Shown: piece after piece, positions 35,185 through 44,505 of the stretch
How the letters are laid out: the number at the start of each line of letters is the position of its first letter
Position numbering within the stretch: the stretch's first letter is position 1
From: Microthrixaceae bacterium
Lineage (GTDB): Bacteria > Actinomycetota > Acidimicrobiia > Acidimicrobiales > Microtrichaceae
NCBI GenBank assembly: GCA_020637215.1
Contig: JACJWI010000010.1
Span: forward strand, 34,938 to 98,937
DNA length: 64,000 bases
Direction: 5' to 3'
Program-made: the position numbers and the translations under genes
Notes under the pieces: generated by a model
What the model saw: the letters and a program-made list of their open reading frames with translations, nothing else
Told to the model about the DNA's origin: nothing
Databases searched by the model: none

Positions 35185-35814
35185 GTGCCTGCAGGTCCCC
35201 CACTCCGATTCCGCCCGTCACCCGCCGTGGGGCGGTCACGCTCCCCCGGGCGCGCCCGGGCGCGACGACGTCAGGTCCTGGCCTGGGCGGTGGTCGCACT
35301 GGTCGCGGTCATCGTGGCGCGCACCGCGAGCGCCGCCCGGGCCGACGCGGCCCGCTGGCAGGGCGACGTCGCGGTGCTGGTGCTCGAGGAGTCGCGGTCG
35401 GCCGGGGCACCCCTCGGCCCCGACGACGTCCGCGTCGAGCACCGACCCCAGGCCCAGGTGCCCGCCGAGCGGACCCGGTCGATCCCCCACGGCGCGACCG
35501 CGGCGATTCGGCTCCCACGGGGGACGGTGATCACCGACCCGCTGGTGCGTCGCGACCGTCGCAGCGCCACCGCGCGGGCCCTTCCGGCGGGGACGGTGGC
35601 GGTGGCGTTGCGCACCGGCGACCTGCCCCGCCTGGCCGAGCCCGGCGACAGCGTCGACGTCGCGGCGCCGGGCTGGGACGGACCGGTGGCCACGGGGGCG
35701 ACGGTCGTCCGGACCGACGCGGACTCGATCGTGCTGGCCGTGGACGAGGGCGATGCCGCCGTGACCGCGGCGGCGTCACTGGCCGGGCCGGTCGCCGTCG
35801 TCGTCCGCCGTTGA
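35185..35814 (+). CDS. SAF-domain membrane protein (CpaB-like)
   Basis: 209 residues from a GTG with GGAG six bases upstream. After an Arg-rich stretch comes one transmembrane helix (VLAWAVVALVAVIVARTASA, about 34-53), then a SAF fold: SRSAGAPLGPDDVRVE, ATAAIRLPRGTVITDPLVRR and an exported repeat of beta strands ending VVVRR. SAF domains are found in CpaB/RcpC pilus assembly proteins and in sialic acid or antifreeze-like proteins. A pilus role would fit the prepilin peptidase at 10.2 kb, but no Tad genes are here. Its last 39 bases overlap the convergent MFS gene. Confidence 0.75.
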   Translation: MPAGPPLRFRPSPAVGRSRSPGRARARRRQVLAWAVVALVAVIVARTASAARADAARWQGDVAVLVLEESRSAGAPLGPDDVRVEHRPQAQVPAERTRSIPHGATAAIRLPRGTVITDPLVRRDRRSATARALPAGTVAVALRTGDLPRLAEPGDSVDVAAPGWDGPVATGATVVRTDADSIVLAVDEGDAAVTAAASLAGPVAVVVRR

Positions 35815-37248
35815 GGTCATCGGAGCCGACGGCGGGCGCCGGGCCGGGTCCCGACGGTCCGGCCGGGTGGAGCCCACCCGACTCCGCACTCCCCGCCCGA
35901 CCTCGCGGGCCGTCGGCAGGCGCGGCGGGGCTTCACCCTGGCCGATCGCCCGCATGCCGAGGGCGAAGAAGACCGCGGCGGCCACCGACAGGAGGGACAC
36001 GAACCACCCGCCGATCCGGGTGGGCAGCGGGATCACCACCGGGATGAACGCCCCGAGCACCCACGCCACCTGGAACCGGGACTCGAACCGGGCGAACGAT
36101 CGACCCCGGTTGGCGTCGGGCGCGTCGCGCTGCACCACGGCGTCGAAGGCCTGCTTGCCCGACGAGGCGGCCACCGCGACCAGCAGCGCCATCGTCGCCT
36201 GTCCGGCCAGTCCTCCGAGGAGGGCTCCGGCCAGCCCGGCCGCCACGCCGATGCCGAGCGCGGCGAGCAGCAGGGACTCCTCGTTGCGGATCGTCCGTCG
36301 CGCCGTGGGCGCCAGCGCCGCTCCCGCCAACCCGCCGGCGACGCTGACCGCGACGATCACCCCGAAGTGCCAGGCCGGCGGCACGCCGACCGGCGCGACG
36401 AGGTCCCCCGGCGACATGTCCTGGCCGACGTGCTCGGAGCCGGCGAGCCGACCGACCGCGGTGCCGAGCTGTGCGACCTTGTCGCCGCCCCGCAGGGCGA
36501 AGGCGAGCAGGAAGGTGACGAACCCGACCACCGCTCGCAACGTCCCCATCGCCGAGGCCGCGCTGAGCACTCCCGCACTGCGCAGCTCGGCCTTCTCGAG
36601 GTCCCCGGCCGGCTCGGCGGCGATGGTCGTCGACGGGACCCGAAGCGCCGCGATCACCCCGACGGCGAACACGACCGCGGCCAGGAACACCACCGCGCTC
36701 GGGCCGAGGAGCAGGAGCAGCAGACCGCCGGGGATCCCGGCCGCGAACCCGGCGAAGCCCGACAGCAGCTGCAGCTTGGAGTTGGCGTCGACCAGCTCGG
36801 CGTCGCCGTCGACGACGGTGGGGACGATGGCGGCCTTGGCCACCTGGTAGGTCTTGGCCATCACCAGCATCAGGAACGCCTCGGGGAACAGCAGCAGGCT
36901 GTCGTTGCCGACCGGTCCGATCAGCAGCACCGCGATCACCGCCCGGCCGATCGTCGAGCCGACCATCACCGCCCGGTGTCCGCCCCGCGCCCGGTCCATG
37001 GCCGGGCCGATGAGCGGGCCGACCACGGCGAACGGCGCCATGGTGAACAGCAAGTAGAGCGCGATCTTCCATCGGGCCTCGGACGGGTCGACGTCGAAGA
37101 ACAGCGTCCCGGCCAGCGACATCGCCACCAGGGCGTCGCCGGCCAGCGACAGGACGTGGGTGAGCGCCAGGCGACCGAACGGCGACCGGACGTCGATCCG
37201 CGGCTCCAGCAGCCGCACGGGCTCCCCGTGTCCGCTCACGGCCGCCAT
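35776..37248 (-). CDS. MFS transporter
   Basis: 490 residues with about 12 hydrophobic helices. A short N-terminal tail precedes the first helix (LTHVLSLAGDALVAMSLAG). GPLIGPAMDRARGGHRAVM is the MFS loop 2-3 motif with the conserved D-R region, and DANSKLQLLSGFAGFAAG and the second half's RFESRFQVAWVLGAFIP are typical of enterobactin/MDR-like exporters. Substrate unknown. The C-terminal 45 residues are Arg/Pro-rich and cytoplasmic. The gene stands alone and converges on the SAF gene. Confidence 0.85.
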   Translation of the reverse strand: MAAVSGHGEPVRLLEPRIDVRSPFGRLALTHVLSLAGDALVAMSLAGTLFFDVDPSEARWKIALYLLFTMAPFAVVGPLIGPAMDRARGGHRAVMVGSTIGRAVIAVLLIGPVGNDSLLLFPEAFLMLVMAKTYQVAKAAIVPTVVDGDAELVDANSKLQLLSGFAGFAAGIPGGLLLLLLGPSAVVFLAAVVFAVGVIAALRVPSTTIAAEPAGDLEKAELRSAGVLSAASAMGTLRAVVGFVTFLLAFALRGGDKVAQLGTAVGRLAGSEHVGQDMSPGDLVAPVGVPPAWHFGVIVAVSVAGGLAGAALAPTARRTIRNEESLLLAALGIGVAAGLAGALLGGLAGQATMALLVAVAASSGKQAFDAVVQRDAPDANRGRSFARFESRFQVAWVLGAFIPVVIPLPTRIGGWFVSLLSVAAAVFFALGMRAIGQGEAPPRLPTAREVGRGVRSRVGSTRPDRRDPARRPPSAPMTSTADDDGDRPGQ

Positions 37249-37315
37249 GCTACGAGCCGTCTCCGACGGCGGGATTCGGTCCCGATCCGCCCGGCGGCGA
37301 GGGTGCGGCCGACGG

Positions 37316-38083
37316 TCAGGGTCGGGGCGCGGCGAACTTGTAGCCCAGTCCCCGGATGGTGGTGATCAGCGTCGGGTGCGACGGGTCGGGCTCGACCTTG
37401 GCCCGCAGCCGCTTGACGTGGACGTCGAGGGTCTTGGTGTCGCCGACGTAGTCGCTGCCCCACACCCGGTCGATCAGCGTCGAGCGCGGCATCACCCTTC
37501 CGGCGTTCTCCATCAGCACCGTGAGCAGCTCGAACTCCTTGAGCGGCACGCTCACCGCTTCGCCCCGCACCCGCAGCTCGTGGCGGTCGAGGTCCAGTTC
37601 GACGTCTCCGACCACCAGGACGTCCTCGAACGCGTCGACCGGTCCGGGGCCGCCGCCCGGCTCCGCCGGCACGCCGTGCCCGTCGCGGCGCGGATGGCGG
37701 CGCAGCACCGCCCGCATCCGGGCCACGAGCTCGCGCAGCCGGTAGGGCTTGGTCACGTAGTCGTCCGCGCCCACCTCGAGACCGACGACGGTGTCGATCT
37801 CAGAGGCCCGGGCGGTGACCATGATGATCGGCACGTCGCTGCGCTGGCGCAACGCCCGGCACACGTCGACGCCCGAGATCGTCGGGAGCATCACGTCGAG
37901 CAGGACCAGGTCGGGGGCGACCTCGTCGAACCGTTCGAGCGCCTCGGCACCGTCGCGGGCCACCTCGACGTCGAAGCCCTCGCGGCCCAGCCCGACCGCC
38001 AACGCCTCGATGAACGCCTCTTCGTCGTCGACCACGAGGACGGTCGGGTTGGTGGGGCCGCCCGGCGCGCCCGCCACGCTCAT
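37316..38083 (-). CDS. regX3: OmpR-family response regulator RegX3/PhoP
   Basis: 255 residues. The receiver has VLVVDDEEAF, phosphoacceptor Asp63 in LVLLDVMLP, and the switch Lys in VTKPY. The winged-helix effector follows with FEDVLVVGDVELDLDRHELRV, KEFELLTVLMENAGRVM, RVWGSDYVGDTKTLDVHVKRLR and RGLGYKF. A Pro/Gly linker joins them. Its start overlaps the senX3 stop by four bases. It should bind the PHO box upstream of pstS and activate the phosphate regulon under phosphate limitation. Confidence 0.95.
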   Translation of the reverse strand: MSVAGAPGGPTNPTVLVVDDEEAFIEALAVGLGREGFDVEVARDGAEALERFDEVAPDLVLLDVMLPTISGVDVCRALRQRSDVPIIMVTARASEIDTVVGLEVGADDYVTKPYRLRELVARMRAVLRRHPRRDGHGVPAEPGGGPGPVDAFEDVLVVGDVELDLDRHELRVRGEAVSVPLKEFELLTVLMENAGRVMPRSTLIDRVWGSDYVGDTKTLDVHVKRLRAKVEPDPSHPTLITTIRGLGYKFAAPRP

Positions 38084-39366
38084 CGCTCGTCTCCGCCGTC
38101 GGAGCCATCGGGGGGCCCGGGCGGTGCGGAGTGCCGGGGCGGCAGCACGAGGGTGAAGACCGACCCGACGCCCTCGGTGGACTCGACGCGCACGTCGCCG
38201 CCGTGGTTGGCGGCGACGTGGCGGACGATGGCCAGACCCAGGCCGGTGCCGCCGGTGCGGCGCGAGCGCGCCCGGTCCACCCGGTAGAAGCGCTCGAAGA
38301 TGCGGTCGAGATCCCGCCGGGGGACGCCGATGCCGGCGTCGGCGACGCTGAGGAGCACGGTGCCCTCCGGGTCGTCCTCGCCTGCTCCGGCGACGGTCGC
38401 GCCGACGGTGATCTCCGAACCGTCCGCCGAGTACTTCACCGCGTTGTCGACCAGGTTGGCGAGCGCGGACACGAGCTGGCGCCGATCGCCGTGGATGACC
38501 ACGCCGGCGGGGACGTCACGCCGGATCTCGATTCCGGCCTGGGCCGGTGCCGAGCCGAGCCGGTCCTCGGCCTCGGCCACCAGCGCGGCCAGCTCGACGT
38601 CCTCGAACTCGGCGTCGTCGCCGAACTCGATGCTGCTGAGCTCGAGCAGGTCGTCGACGGTGCGGCCCAACCGGTCGGTCTCGGCGATCATCCGGGTGGC
38701 CAGGCGTTCGACGACGGCGGGGTCGGGTTCGTCGATCACCGTCTCGGCCAGCAGTCCGACGGCGCCGATGGGGGTCTTGAGCTCGTGGGAGATGTTGGCG
38801 ACGAAGTCGCGGCGCACCGTCTCGATGCGGCGCTGCAGGGTGCGGTCCTCGACCATCGCCACCGCCCCGTCGACCTGGGCCGCGCCGGCCCCGCCGGCAG
38901 CGCCGGCGGAACCGGCAGCGGCCGGGTCGTCGAGCGACCGCACCCGGAACGGGCGGGCGACGACCAGGAACGAGCCGACCGGCGGGCCGAACACGTCGAC
39001 CTCGCGCCGCACCGACCGTCCGGCCAGCGCGTCGGCGCGCAGCTCCTCGATCGCGGCGGCGACCAGCACCTGGGAGTCGCGGGCCTCGAACATGGCCCGG
39101 GCCACCCGGTTGCGGTAGATCTCCTGGCCCTCTGCGTCCCAGATGACCACCGCCCACTGCAGGTGGTCGACCACCGCCCGGAGGCGTTCGGCGAGCAGGT
39201 CGTCCCGCTCTCCGTCGGAGCCCGCGCCCTCGGCGTCGCCGGCGGGCGGCGACTCGGCCACCGCGGCCACCGCGGTGCCGGCCGCGGTGGCGACTCCCCG
39301 CCAGTACCACGCCGCGCCGACCGCGACCACGAGCAGCACCCCGAGCAGGACGGCCACGCCGGTCAT
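38080..39366 (-). CDS. senX3: Phosphate sensor histidine kinase SenX3/PhoR
   Basis: 428 residues. One N-terminal membrane helix with a PAS-like part (about 60-140), then a DHp domain with the phosphorylated His194 in NISHELKTPIGAVGLLA and a GHKL ATPase (LVDNAVKYS, VADAGIGVPRRDLDRIFERFYRVDRARSRRTGGTGLG). The PAS region contains an Ala/Gly-rich insert (AAAGSAGAAGGAGAA) not usual in this family. No second membrane helix or extracellular domain, as in SenX3, which monitors the Pst/PhoU complex. It overlaps regX3 and is 26 bases after phoU. Confidence 0.94.
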   Translation of the reverse strand: MTGVAVLLGVLLVVAVGAAWYWRGVATAAGTAVAAVAESPPAGDAEGAGSDGERDDLLAERLRAVVDHLQWAVVIWDAEGQEIYRNRVARAMFEARDSQVLVAAAIEELRADALAGRSVRREVDVFGPPVGSFLVVARPFRVRSLDDPAAAGSAGAAGGAGAAQVDGAVAMVEDRTLQRRIETVRRDFVANISHELKTPIGAVGLLAETVIDEPDPAVVERLATRMIAETDRLGRTVDDLLELSSIEFGDDAEFEDVELAALVAEAEDRLGSAPAQAGIEIRRDVPAGVVIHGDRRQLVSALANLVDNAVKYSADGSEITVGATVAGAGEDDPEGTVLLSVADAGIGVPRRDLDRIFERFYRVDRARSRRTGGTGLGLAIVRHVAANHGGDVRVESTEGVGSVFTLVLPPRHSAPPGPPDGSDGGDER

Positions 39367-39391
39367 GAGCAGCTCCGCGACACCGTCGGCC

Positions 39392-40168
39392 TCAGGACGC
39401 CTCGCCAGGCGCCGGCCCGGAGTCGGGACCGGAGTCGGTACCGGGTCCGAGCGCGTCGCCGTCGGAGCCGGGCGACGGGGTGATCGGAGCTGCGGGGCGG
39501 GTCGCTCCGGGGTGATCGGGCAGCCAGCCGGTCACCATGTACTGGACCCGCTCACCGATGTTGACGGCGTGGTCGCCGATCCGCTCGTAGTACCGGCCGA
39601 TCATGGCGAGCTGCACCGCGGCCTGCAAGTTCAGGTTGTCCACCGAGTGCGAGGTGAAGATGGCCTGGACGTACGCGGTCTGCAGCTCGTCGAGGCGGTC
39701 GTCGATGTCGTCGAGCGCGGCGGCCAGCGACGTGTCGGCGTCGACGTAGGAGTCGATGGCGGTGCGCACCAGGAACGCCGCCTCTTCGCCCATGTGCTCG
39801 ATGAGGCCCCGCAGCTGCGGCCCGAACTCGATGTCGTAGATGCGCCGCGACGCCTTGCAGACGTTGACCATCAGGTCACCGGAGCGCTCGAGCTCTGACA
39901 GGAGCCGCAACGTGGTGAGAATGAAGCGGAGGTCACCCGCGATCGGCGCCTGCAACGCCAGCAGCTGGCAGCAGCGCTCCTCGAGGCCCAGGCAGAAGTC
40001 GTCGATGACGTCGTCGCCGTCGATCAGCAGCTGCGCCGCGTGCAGGTCGCGGTCGAGCAGCGCGGCGGTGCCCCGACCGACGGTCTCGCACACCATGGCG
40101 CCCAGTCGGATGACGTCGGAGCGCAGCGCCTCCATCTCCTCGTGGAACTCGATTCGCATCTCATCCAT
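39392..40168 (-). CDS. phoU: Phosphate signalling protein PhoU
   Basis: 258 residues. Two three-helix PhoU repeats are visible: LQAPIAGDLRFILTTLRLLSELERSGDLMVNVC, with the metal-binding EERC/E..D pattern, and MIGRYYERIGDHAVNIGERV, the signature of the second repeat. A Pro/Gly-rich 40-residue tail is unusual. It links the Pst transporter to SenX3 and is expected to repress RegX3 signalling at high phosphate. Confidence 0.96.
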   Translation of the reverse strand: MDEMRIEFHEEMEALRSDVIRLGAMVCETVGRGTAALLDRDLHAAQLLIDGDDVIDDFCLGLEERCCQLLALQAPIAGDLRFILTTLRLLSELERSGDLMVNVCKASRRIYDIEFGPQLRGLIEHMGEEAAFLVRTAIDSYVDADTSLAAALDDIDDRLDELQTAYVQAIFTSHSVDNLNLQAAVQLAMIGRYYERIGDHAVNIGERVQYMVTGWLPDHPGATRPAAPITPSPGSDGDALGPGTDSGPDSGPAPGEAS

Positions 40169-40207
40169 CGGACGTCCCCTCGGGCTCGGTTGCCGCGGCC
40201 GCGGCCG

Positions 40208-41164
40208 TCAGCCGAACCGACCCGTGATGTAGTTCTCGGTCCGCTGGTCGTGCGGGTTCGAGAAGATCGTGGCCGTGCGGTCGAACTCGACCAGCAGCCC
40301 GGTGCGCACGTCGCTGTCGGGGTTCACCTCGGTCGAGAAGAACGCGGTGGCGTCGCTGACCCGCGCCGCCTGCTGCATGTTGTGGGTCACGATCACGATC
40401 GTGTAGTCCGTCTTGATCTCCTTCATCAGGTCCTCGATGCGGGCCGTGGCGATCGGATCGAGCGCCGAGCACGGTTCGTCCATCAGGATCACCTCGGGGT
40501 CCACCGCGATGGCCCGGGCGATGCACAGCCGCTGCTGCTGACCGCCCGACATGCCGAGCGCCGAGGACTTGAGCCGGTCCTTGACCTCGTCCCACAGCGC
40601 GGCGCGCTGCAGGGACCGCTCGACGATGTCGTCGAGCTCGGAGCGCTTCTTGGTCCCGGCGATCCGAGGGCCGTAGGCGACGTTGTCGTAGATCGACTTG
40701 GGGAACGGGTTGGGCTTCTGGAACACCATCCCGATGCGGCGTCGGACCTCGACCGCGTTGACGTCGGGGGCGTACAGGTCGACGCCGTGGTAGTCGAGGC
40801 GGCCCTGCACCCGGGCCCCCTCGATCAGGTCGTTCATGCGGTTGAAGCACCGCAGCACGGTGGTCTTGCCGCAGCCGGACGGTCCGATGAAGCCGGTGAT
40901 CTCGTTGCGTCGGATCCGCATCGACACGTCGCGGACGGCCCGGTAGTCGCCGTAGAACACCGACAGGTCCGACACGTCGAACACGACCGGGGCCAGTTCC
41001 GGCTCGGCGATCACCGACGCGGCGGCGAGCGGTTCGTGCAGGTCGGGGGCGGGGGCGGGGGCGACCGACACTGACCCGGCGCCGGGGAGGCCTCCGGTGG
41101 GGACGAGTCCCTCGGGGGTGACGACTGCGTCGGTGGACATCGGGGGCTGCTCCTCGTCGGTCAT
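40208..41164 (-). CDS. pstB: Phosphate ABC transporter ATPase PstB
   Basis: 318 residues; an ATG at 41164 overlaps the downstream end of the pstA-side gap, and a second ATG at 41140 gives a 310-residue form. Walker A is GPSGCGKTTVLRCFNRMNDL, the signature MSGGQQQRLCIARA and Walker B VILMDEPCSALDP. The normal E. coli PstB is about 257 residues, so this has a 50-residue Ala/Pro/Thr N-tail. It powers high-affinity phosphate uptake with PstA/PstC. Confidence 0.97.
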   Translation of the reverse strand: MTDEEQPPMSTDAVVTPEGLVPTGGLPGAGSVSVAPAPAPDLHEPLAAASVIAEPELAPVVFDVSDLSVFYGDYRAVRDVSMRIRRNEITGFIGPSGCGKTTVLRCFNRMNDLIEGARVQGRLDYHGVDLYAPDVNAVEVRRRIGMVFQKPNPFPKSIYDNVAYGPRIAGTKKRSELDDIVERSLQRAALWDEVKDRLKSSALGMSGGQQQRLCIARAIAVDPEVILMDEPCSALDPIATARIEDLMKEIKTDYTIVIVTHNMQQAARVSDATAFFSTEVNPDSDVRTGLLVEFDRTATIFSNPHDQRTENYITGRFG

Positions 41165-41219
41165 GTCGGGGGTCCGGCGGCGTGACGTGTCCCGGGGTGC
41201 GCCCCGGGTTCGCGGTGGC

Positions 41220-42251
41220 TCATCGGAGTGCGTAGCGGCGGGCCACGAACCGGGCGATGAGGGTCAGCACCAACACGATACCGATCAGCGTCACCGCGGC
41301 CCCCCACGCCATTTGGGTGGCCAGGTCGCCGCCGTTCTGCAGCTGCGAGTAGATCTGCGCCGACAGCGTGGTGTTCTGTCCGGTGAAGCGCCAGTTGGTG
41401 GTGGTGACGAAACCGATGGTGAACACGATCGGGGCGGTCTCGCCCGCGGCGCGGGCCACCGCGAGCAGGCACCCCGACACGATCCCGGGCAGCGCCGCGG
41501 GCAGGGTCACGCCGACGGTGGTCTTCCAGGTGCGGGTGCCGAGCGCGGCGGACGCCTCGCGGAGCGGGTCGGGAACCAGCCGGAGCATCTCCTCGGTGGA
41601 GCGCACCACGATGGGAAGCATCAGGCACGCCAGGGCGAGCGACGCCGCGAACGCGGACTTGCCCTCGACGCCGAAGCGCAGCACCCAGATCGAGTAGATG
41701 AACACGCCCATGACCACCGACGGGACGCCGGTCATCACGTCGGTCATGAACCGGATGAAGTTCGCGAGCCGGTTCCGCTTGCCGTACTCGTTGAGGTACA
41801 CCGCTCCCATGATCCCCAGCGGGATGGCCAGGGCCGACGCGCCGAGGACGGTCAGGAAGGTGCCGACGATGGCGGGCTGCATCCCGAGCGCCACCAAGCC
41901 GTCGGTGCTGCTGTCGGCGCTGTCGGTGCTGGCGGTGCTGTCGGGGTCGGCCGCCTGGTCGCCGAAGCCCAGGTCCTGGAGCTGCTCGTTGCCGGCCAGG
42001 TCGGCCCGGCCCACGTCCGCGGGGATCGGCTGGGTCCACCAGTCGAGGTTGGTCACCGCCGGCAGACCCTGGCTGAACACGTTGGCGGCCATCAGGACCA
42101 GCGGTCCGGCCGCCAGCAGGAACGCGACGGCCATCGCCACGGTGGCCGCCCGGTTGCGGACCCGGCGTCCGATCGAGATGTTGGCGTCCGAGAGCTCGCG
42201 TCGCACCCGGTCGGGGGTCCGGTCCTCGGGAACGGTCGAGGTGGTGTTCAC
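41220..42251 (-). CDS. pstA: Phosphate ABC transporter permease PstA
   Basis: 343 residues from a GTG overlapping the pstC stop by four bases. Six hydrophobic helices; the permease loop EEMLRLVPDPLREASAALGTRTWKTTVGVTLPAALPGI matches the EAA motif of PstA. A long acidic periplasmic insert (about 70-125, DSTASTDSADSSTDG) between the first two helices is unusual in length compared with the ordinary family. Forms the membrane channel with PstC. Confidence 0.95.
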   Translation of the reverse strand: MNTTSTVPEDRTPDRVRRELSDANISIGRRVRNRAATVAMAVAFLLAAGPLVLMAANVFSQGLPAVTNLDWWTQPIPADVGRADLAGNEQLQDLGFGDQAADPDSTASTDSADSSTDGLVALGMQPAIVGTFLTVLGASALAIPLGIMGAVYLNEYGKRNRLANFIRFMTDVMTGVPSVVMGVFIYSIWVLRFGVEGKSAFAASLALACLMLPIVVRSTEEMLRLVPDPLREASAALGTRTWKTTVGVTLPAALPGIVSGCLLAVARAAGETAPIVFTIGFVTTTNWRFTGQNTTLSAQIYSQLQNGGDLATQMAWGAAVTLIGIVLVLTLIARFVARRYALR

Positions 42252-43249
42252 GCCGCCCCCTTCACCCGGCGGTCGATGACGACCACCATCCGGCGGGCCG
42301 ACACGTTGACCAGGATCGTCAGCACGAACAGCACGACGCCCAGTCCGATCAGCGCGGCCCGGAACAGGTCGTCGGCCTCGGACAGGTTGCGGAAGATCTG
42401 CGCCGGCATGGTCTCGCCGACGGCGAAGATGTTGGCGGTGATGTCGGGGCGGGCCCCGATCAGCAGGGCGACGGCGACCGTCTCGCCCATCGCCCGACCC
42501 AGCCCGAGCATGACTGCTCCGGTCATGCCGCCGGTCGAGTGGGGGAACACGACGCCACGGATCATCTCCCAGCGAGTCGCCCCCAACGCCAGGGCGCCCG
42601 CCTTGTCGTTGGGGGGGACGGTCGTGAACACCTCCCGGGTGACCGAGGTGATGATCGGGGTGACCATCAACGCCAGCACGAGGGCCGCCGACGCGTAGCT
42701 CGACCCGGTCGAGGGACCGAGGACGGTGCTGAGGACCGGGATGCCCGACACGGCGTCGGACACGGCGTTGAACGCGGTCTGGAACGGTGGGATCAGGTAG
42801 TAGAAGCCCCACAGGCCGAACACCACCGACGGCACCGCGGCGAGCAGGTCGATGGTGGTGGTGACCGCCCCTCGGGCCCGTCGGTGCACGACCTCGGTGA
42901 CGAACAGCGCGATGCCCACGCTGATCGGCACCGCGACGACGAGCGCCAGGACCGACACCAGGATCGTTCCGAACACCAACGGCACGATCCCGTAGAGACC
43001 CTCGGACGGCACCCACTCCGTCCCGAAGAAGTAGCTGCCCCCCAGCTCGCTGAACGCGGGCCACGCCTTGTTGGTGGTGACCACCGCGATGAGCAGCAGG
43101 GCGAGCAGCACCGTCAGGCCGGCCGCCAGGGCGACGCGCCGGAACGAGCGGTCGATCCGACCGCCGACGCCGTCGGCGGTCAGATCGGGTGCGCTCCGGT
43201 CCGCTTCCGGGTCCGGAGCGGCGGGCAGGGTGTCCAGTTCGAGGGTCAC
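42248..43249 (-). CDS. pstC: Phosphate ABC transporter permease PstC
   Basis: 333 residues. The GTG at 43249 is chosen because GGAGG sits five bases upstream; another GTG at 43255 lies inside that ribosome site. Permease motifs: GTEWVPSEGLYGIVPLVFGT, the conserved PSTG-containing loop, and the EAA-like segment VPPNDKAGALALGATRWEMIRGVVFP. It overlaps pstA by four bases and follows pstS by 19 bases. Confidence 0.95.
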   Translation of the reverse strand: MTLELDTLPAAPDPEADRSAPDLTADGVGGRIDRSFRRVALAAGLTVLLALLLIAVVTTNKAWPAFSELGGSYFFGTEWVPSEGLYGIVPLVFGTILVSVLALVVAVPISVGIALFVTEVVHRRARGAVTTTIDLLAAVPSVVFGLWGFYYLIPPFQTAFNAVSDAVSGIPVLSTVLGPSTGSSYASAALVLALMVTPIITSVTREVFTTVPPNDKAGALALGATRWEMIRGVVFPHSTGGMTGAVMLGLGRAMGETVAVALLIGARPDITANIFAVGETMPAQIFRNLSEADDLFRAALIGLGVVLFVLTILVNVSARRMVVVIDRRVKGAA

Positions 43250-43268
43250 GGGCACCTCCGGCGGCGGC

Positions 43269-44384
43269 TCAGCCGCCGATCTCCTCGACCTGGTCGTAGG
43301 CCTTCTGTCGGAGGTCGTCGGGCAGCCCGACGAAGCCGAGCTTGCGGGCCTGGGCCTGGCCGGTGGTCAGCAGGTAGCGCAGGTAGGTCTTGAGCGTGGC
43401 GGCCCGGGCCGCGTCGGGCTGGGTCCGGGTGACCAGCAGATAGGTCGGCGCGGTGATCGGGTAGCTGTCGGCGCCCGGTGCGTTCAGCGGGTTGTAGGTC
43501 AGGTCCTCGGCGACGTCCGCGTTGGCGACCGCGGCTTCGGTGGCCGCCGCGGACGGAGCCACGAAGGATCCGGCCGCGTTCTTGATCGACGCGAACGTGA
43601 GCTCGGCCTTGATCGCGTCGGCCAGGTCGACGTAGCCGACGCTGCCGTCGGTCTGGCCGATGAGGGCGGCGACGCCCGAGTTCTTCTCGGCCCCCTGGGT
43701 GGCCGCCGGCCAGTTCACCGTGTCGCCCGACCCGAGCGTCCACGTGTCGGGCGCGGCGGCGGAGAGGTACTTGGTGAAGTTGTTGGTCGTGCCCGATCCG
43801 TCGGAGCGGTGCACCACGGTGATCTTCGTCGCCGGCAGCGTGGCGTCGGGGTTGTCGGCCTCGATCGCCGGGTCGGCCCAGCTGGTGATCCGGCCCCCGA
43901 AGATCCCGGCGACGGTGTCGGCGCTGAGGCGGAGATCGTCGACGCCGGCCAGGTTGTAGCTGATGGTGATCGGTGCCGCGACGGTCGGGAAGAACAGGAC
44001 CTGGGAGGGGAACGTCTCCTCGGGCTTGGGCAGCGAGTCGCTTCCGGCGACGTCGAGCGTCCCCGACGACAACTGCTTGCGACCGTCGGACGATCCGCTC
44101 TTGGCGTAGGTGACCAGTTCGGAGCCGGCGACGCCGTTGAAGTCGGCGTCGACAGCCTGGTAGAAGGCGTCGGGGAAGCTGGCGCCGCCCCCGGCGACCT
44201 TGGCGGTCAGCGCTTCGATGTCGGCGTTCGACGGGGCGGCGGGTCCGGCGGCGCCGCTCGTGGTGGACGAGCCGTCGTCAGCCGACGAGCCCGACTCCTC
44301 GGAACCGCCGCACGCGGTGGCCACCAGGCCCACCGCCACGACGATCACTGCCAGCAGCCGGACGATCCGGCTCTCGTGCAACAT
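43269..44384 (-). CDS. pstS: Phosphate-binding lipoprotein PstS
   Basis: 371 residues from ATG 44384, with GAGGAGG eight bases upstream; a TTG codon directly before it is not needed. Signal peptide with lipobox VATAC (Cys25) and an acidic/Ser linker. The binding domain starts with GGGASFPDAFYQAVDADFNGV, and phosphate-contact segments YAKSGSSDGRKQL and HRSDGSGTTNNFTKYL are clear. It captures phosphate for PstCAB. The gene heads the Pho operon and is preceded by a PHO box and a hairpin. Confidence 0.96.
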   Translation of the reverse strand: MLHESRIVRLLAVIVVAVGLVATACGGSEESGSSADDGSSTTSGAAGPAAPSNADIEALTAKVAGGGASFPDAFYQAVDADFNGVAGSELVTYAKSGSSDGRKQLSSGTLDVAGSDSLPKPEETFPSQVLFFPTVAAPITISYNLAGVDDLRLSADTVAGIFGGRITSWADPAIEADNPDATLPATKITVVHRSDGSGTTNNFTKYLSAAAPDTWTLGSGDTVNWPAATQGAEKNSGVAALIGQTDGSVGYVDLADAIKAELTFASIKNAAGSFVAPSAAATEAAVANADVAEDLTYNPLNAPGADSYPITAPTYLLVTRTQPDAARAATLKTYLRYLLTTGQAQARKLGFVGLPDDLRQKAYDQVEEIGG

Positions 44385-44406
44385 CAACCTGCCTCCTCGG
44401 AGGTCG

Positions 44407-44440
44407 TTCGGATCGGTGGCGTCGTTGCCACCGATCCGAA
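44407..44440. promoter_or_regulatory. Perfect 14-bp inverted repeat at the pstS transcription start
   Basis: Arms TTCGGATCGGTGGC (44407-44420) and its complement (44427-44440), loop of six. On the reverse strand a TACGTT -10 (44440-44445) overlaps its right end, so transcription would start inside the repeat, making either a DNA operator around +1 or a 5'-terminal mRNA hairpin ahead of the pstS ribosome site. Confidence 0.6.
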
Positions 44441-44465
44441 ACGTAGGAGTCGTCGGTGTCGCTCA

Positions 44466-44505
44466 GGTGGGGTCGCGGTGAACGGAGGGTGAACCGCGGC
44501 TGAAG
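44466..44505 (-). promoter_or_regulatory. PHO box upstream of pstS
   Basis: Four 11-base-spaced units read on the + strand: GGTGGGG at 44466, GGTGAAC at 44477, GGTGAAC at 44488, GCTGAAG at 44499. On the coding strand this is GTTCACC-type direct repeats, the known actinobacterial PhoP/RegX3 box. It ends near the -35 position for the TACGTT -10, as expected for an activator. Confidence 0.85.

Noticed and set aside
44407..44440. Phosphate riboswitch in the pstS leader
   Set aside because: No riboswitch class for phosphate is established and the hairpin is a simple two-arm repeat; an operator or 5' hairpin is the simpler reading.
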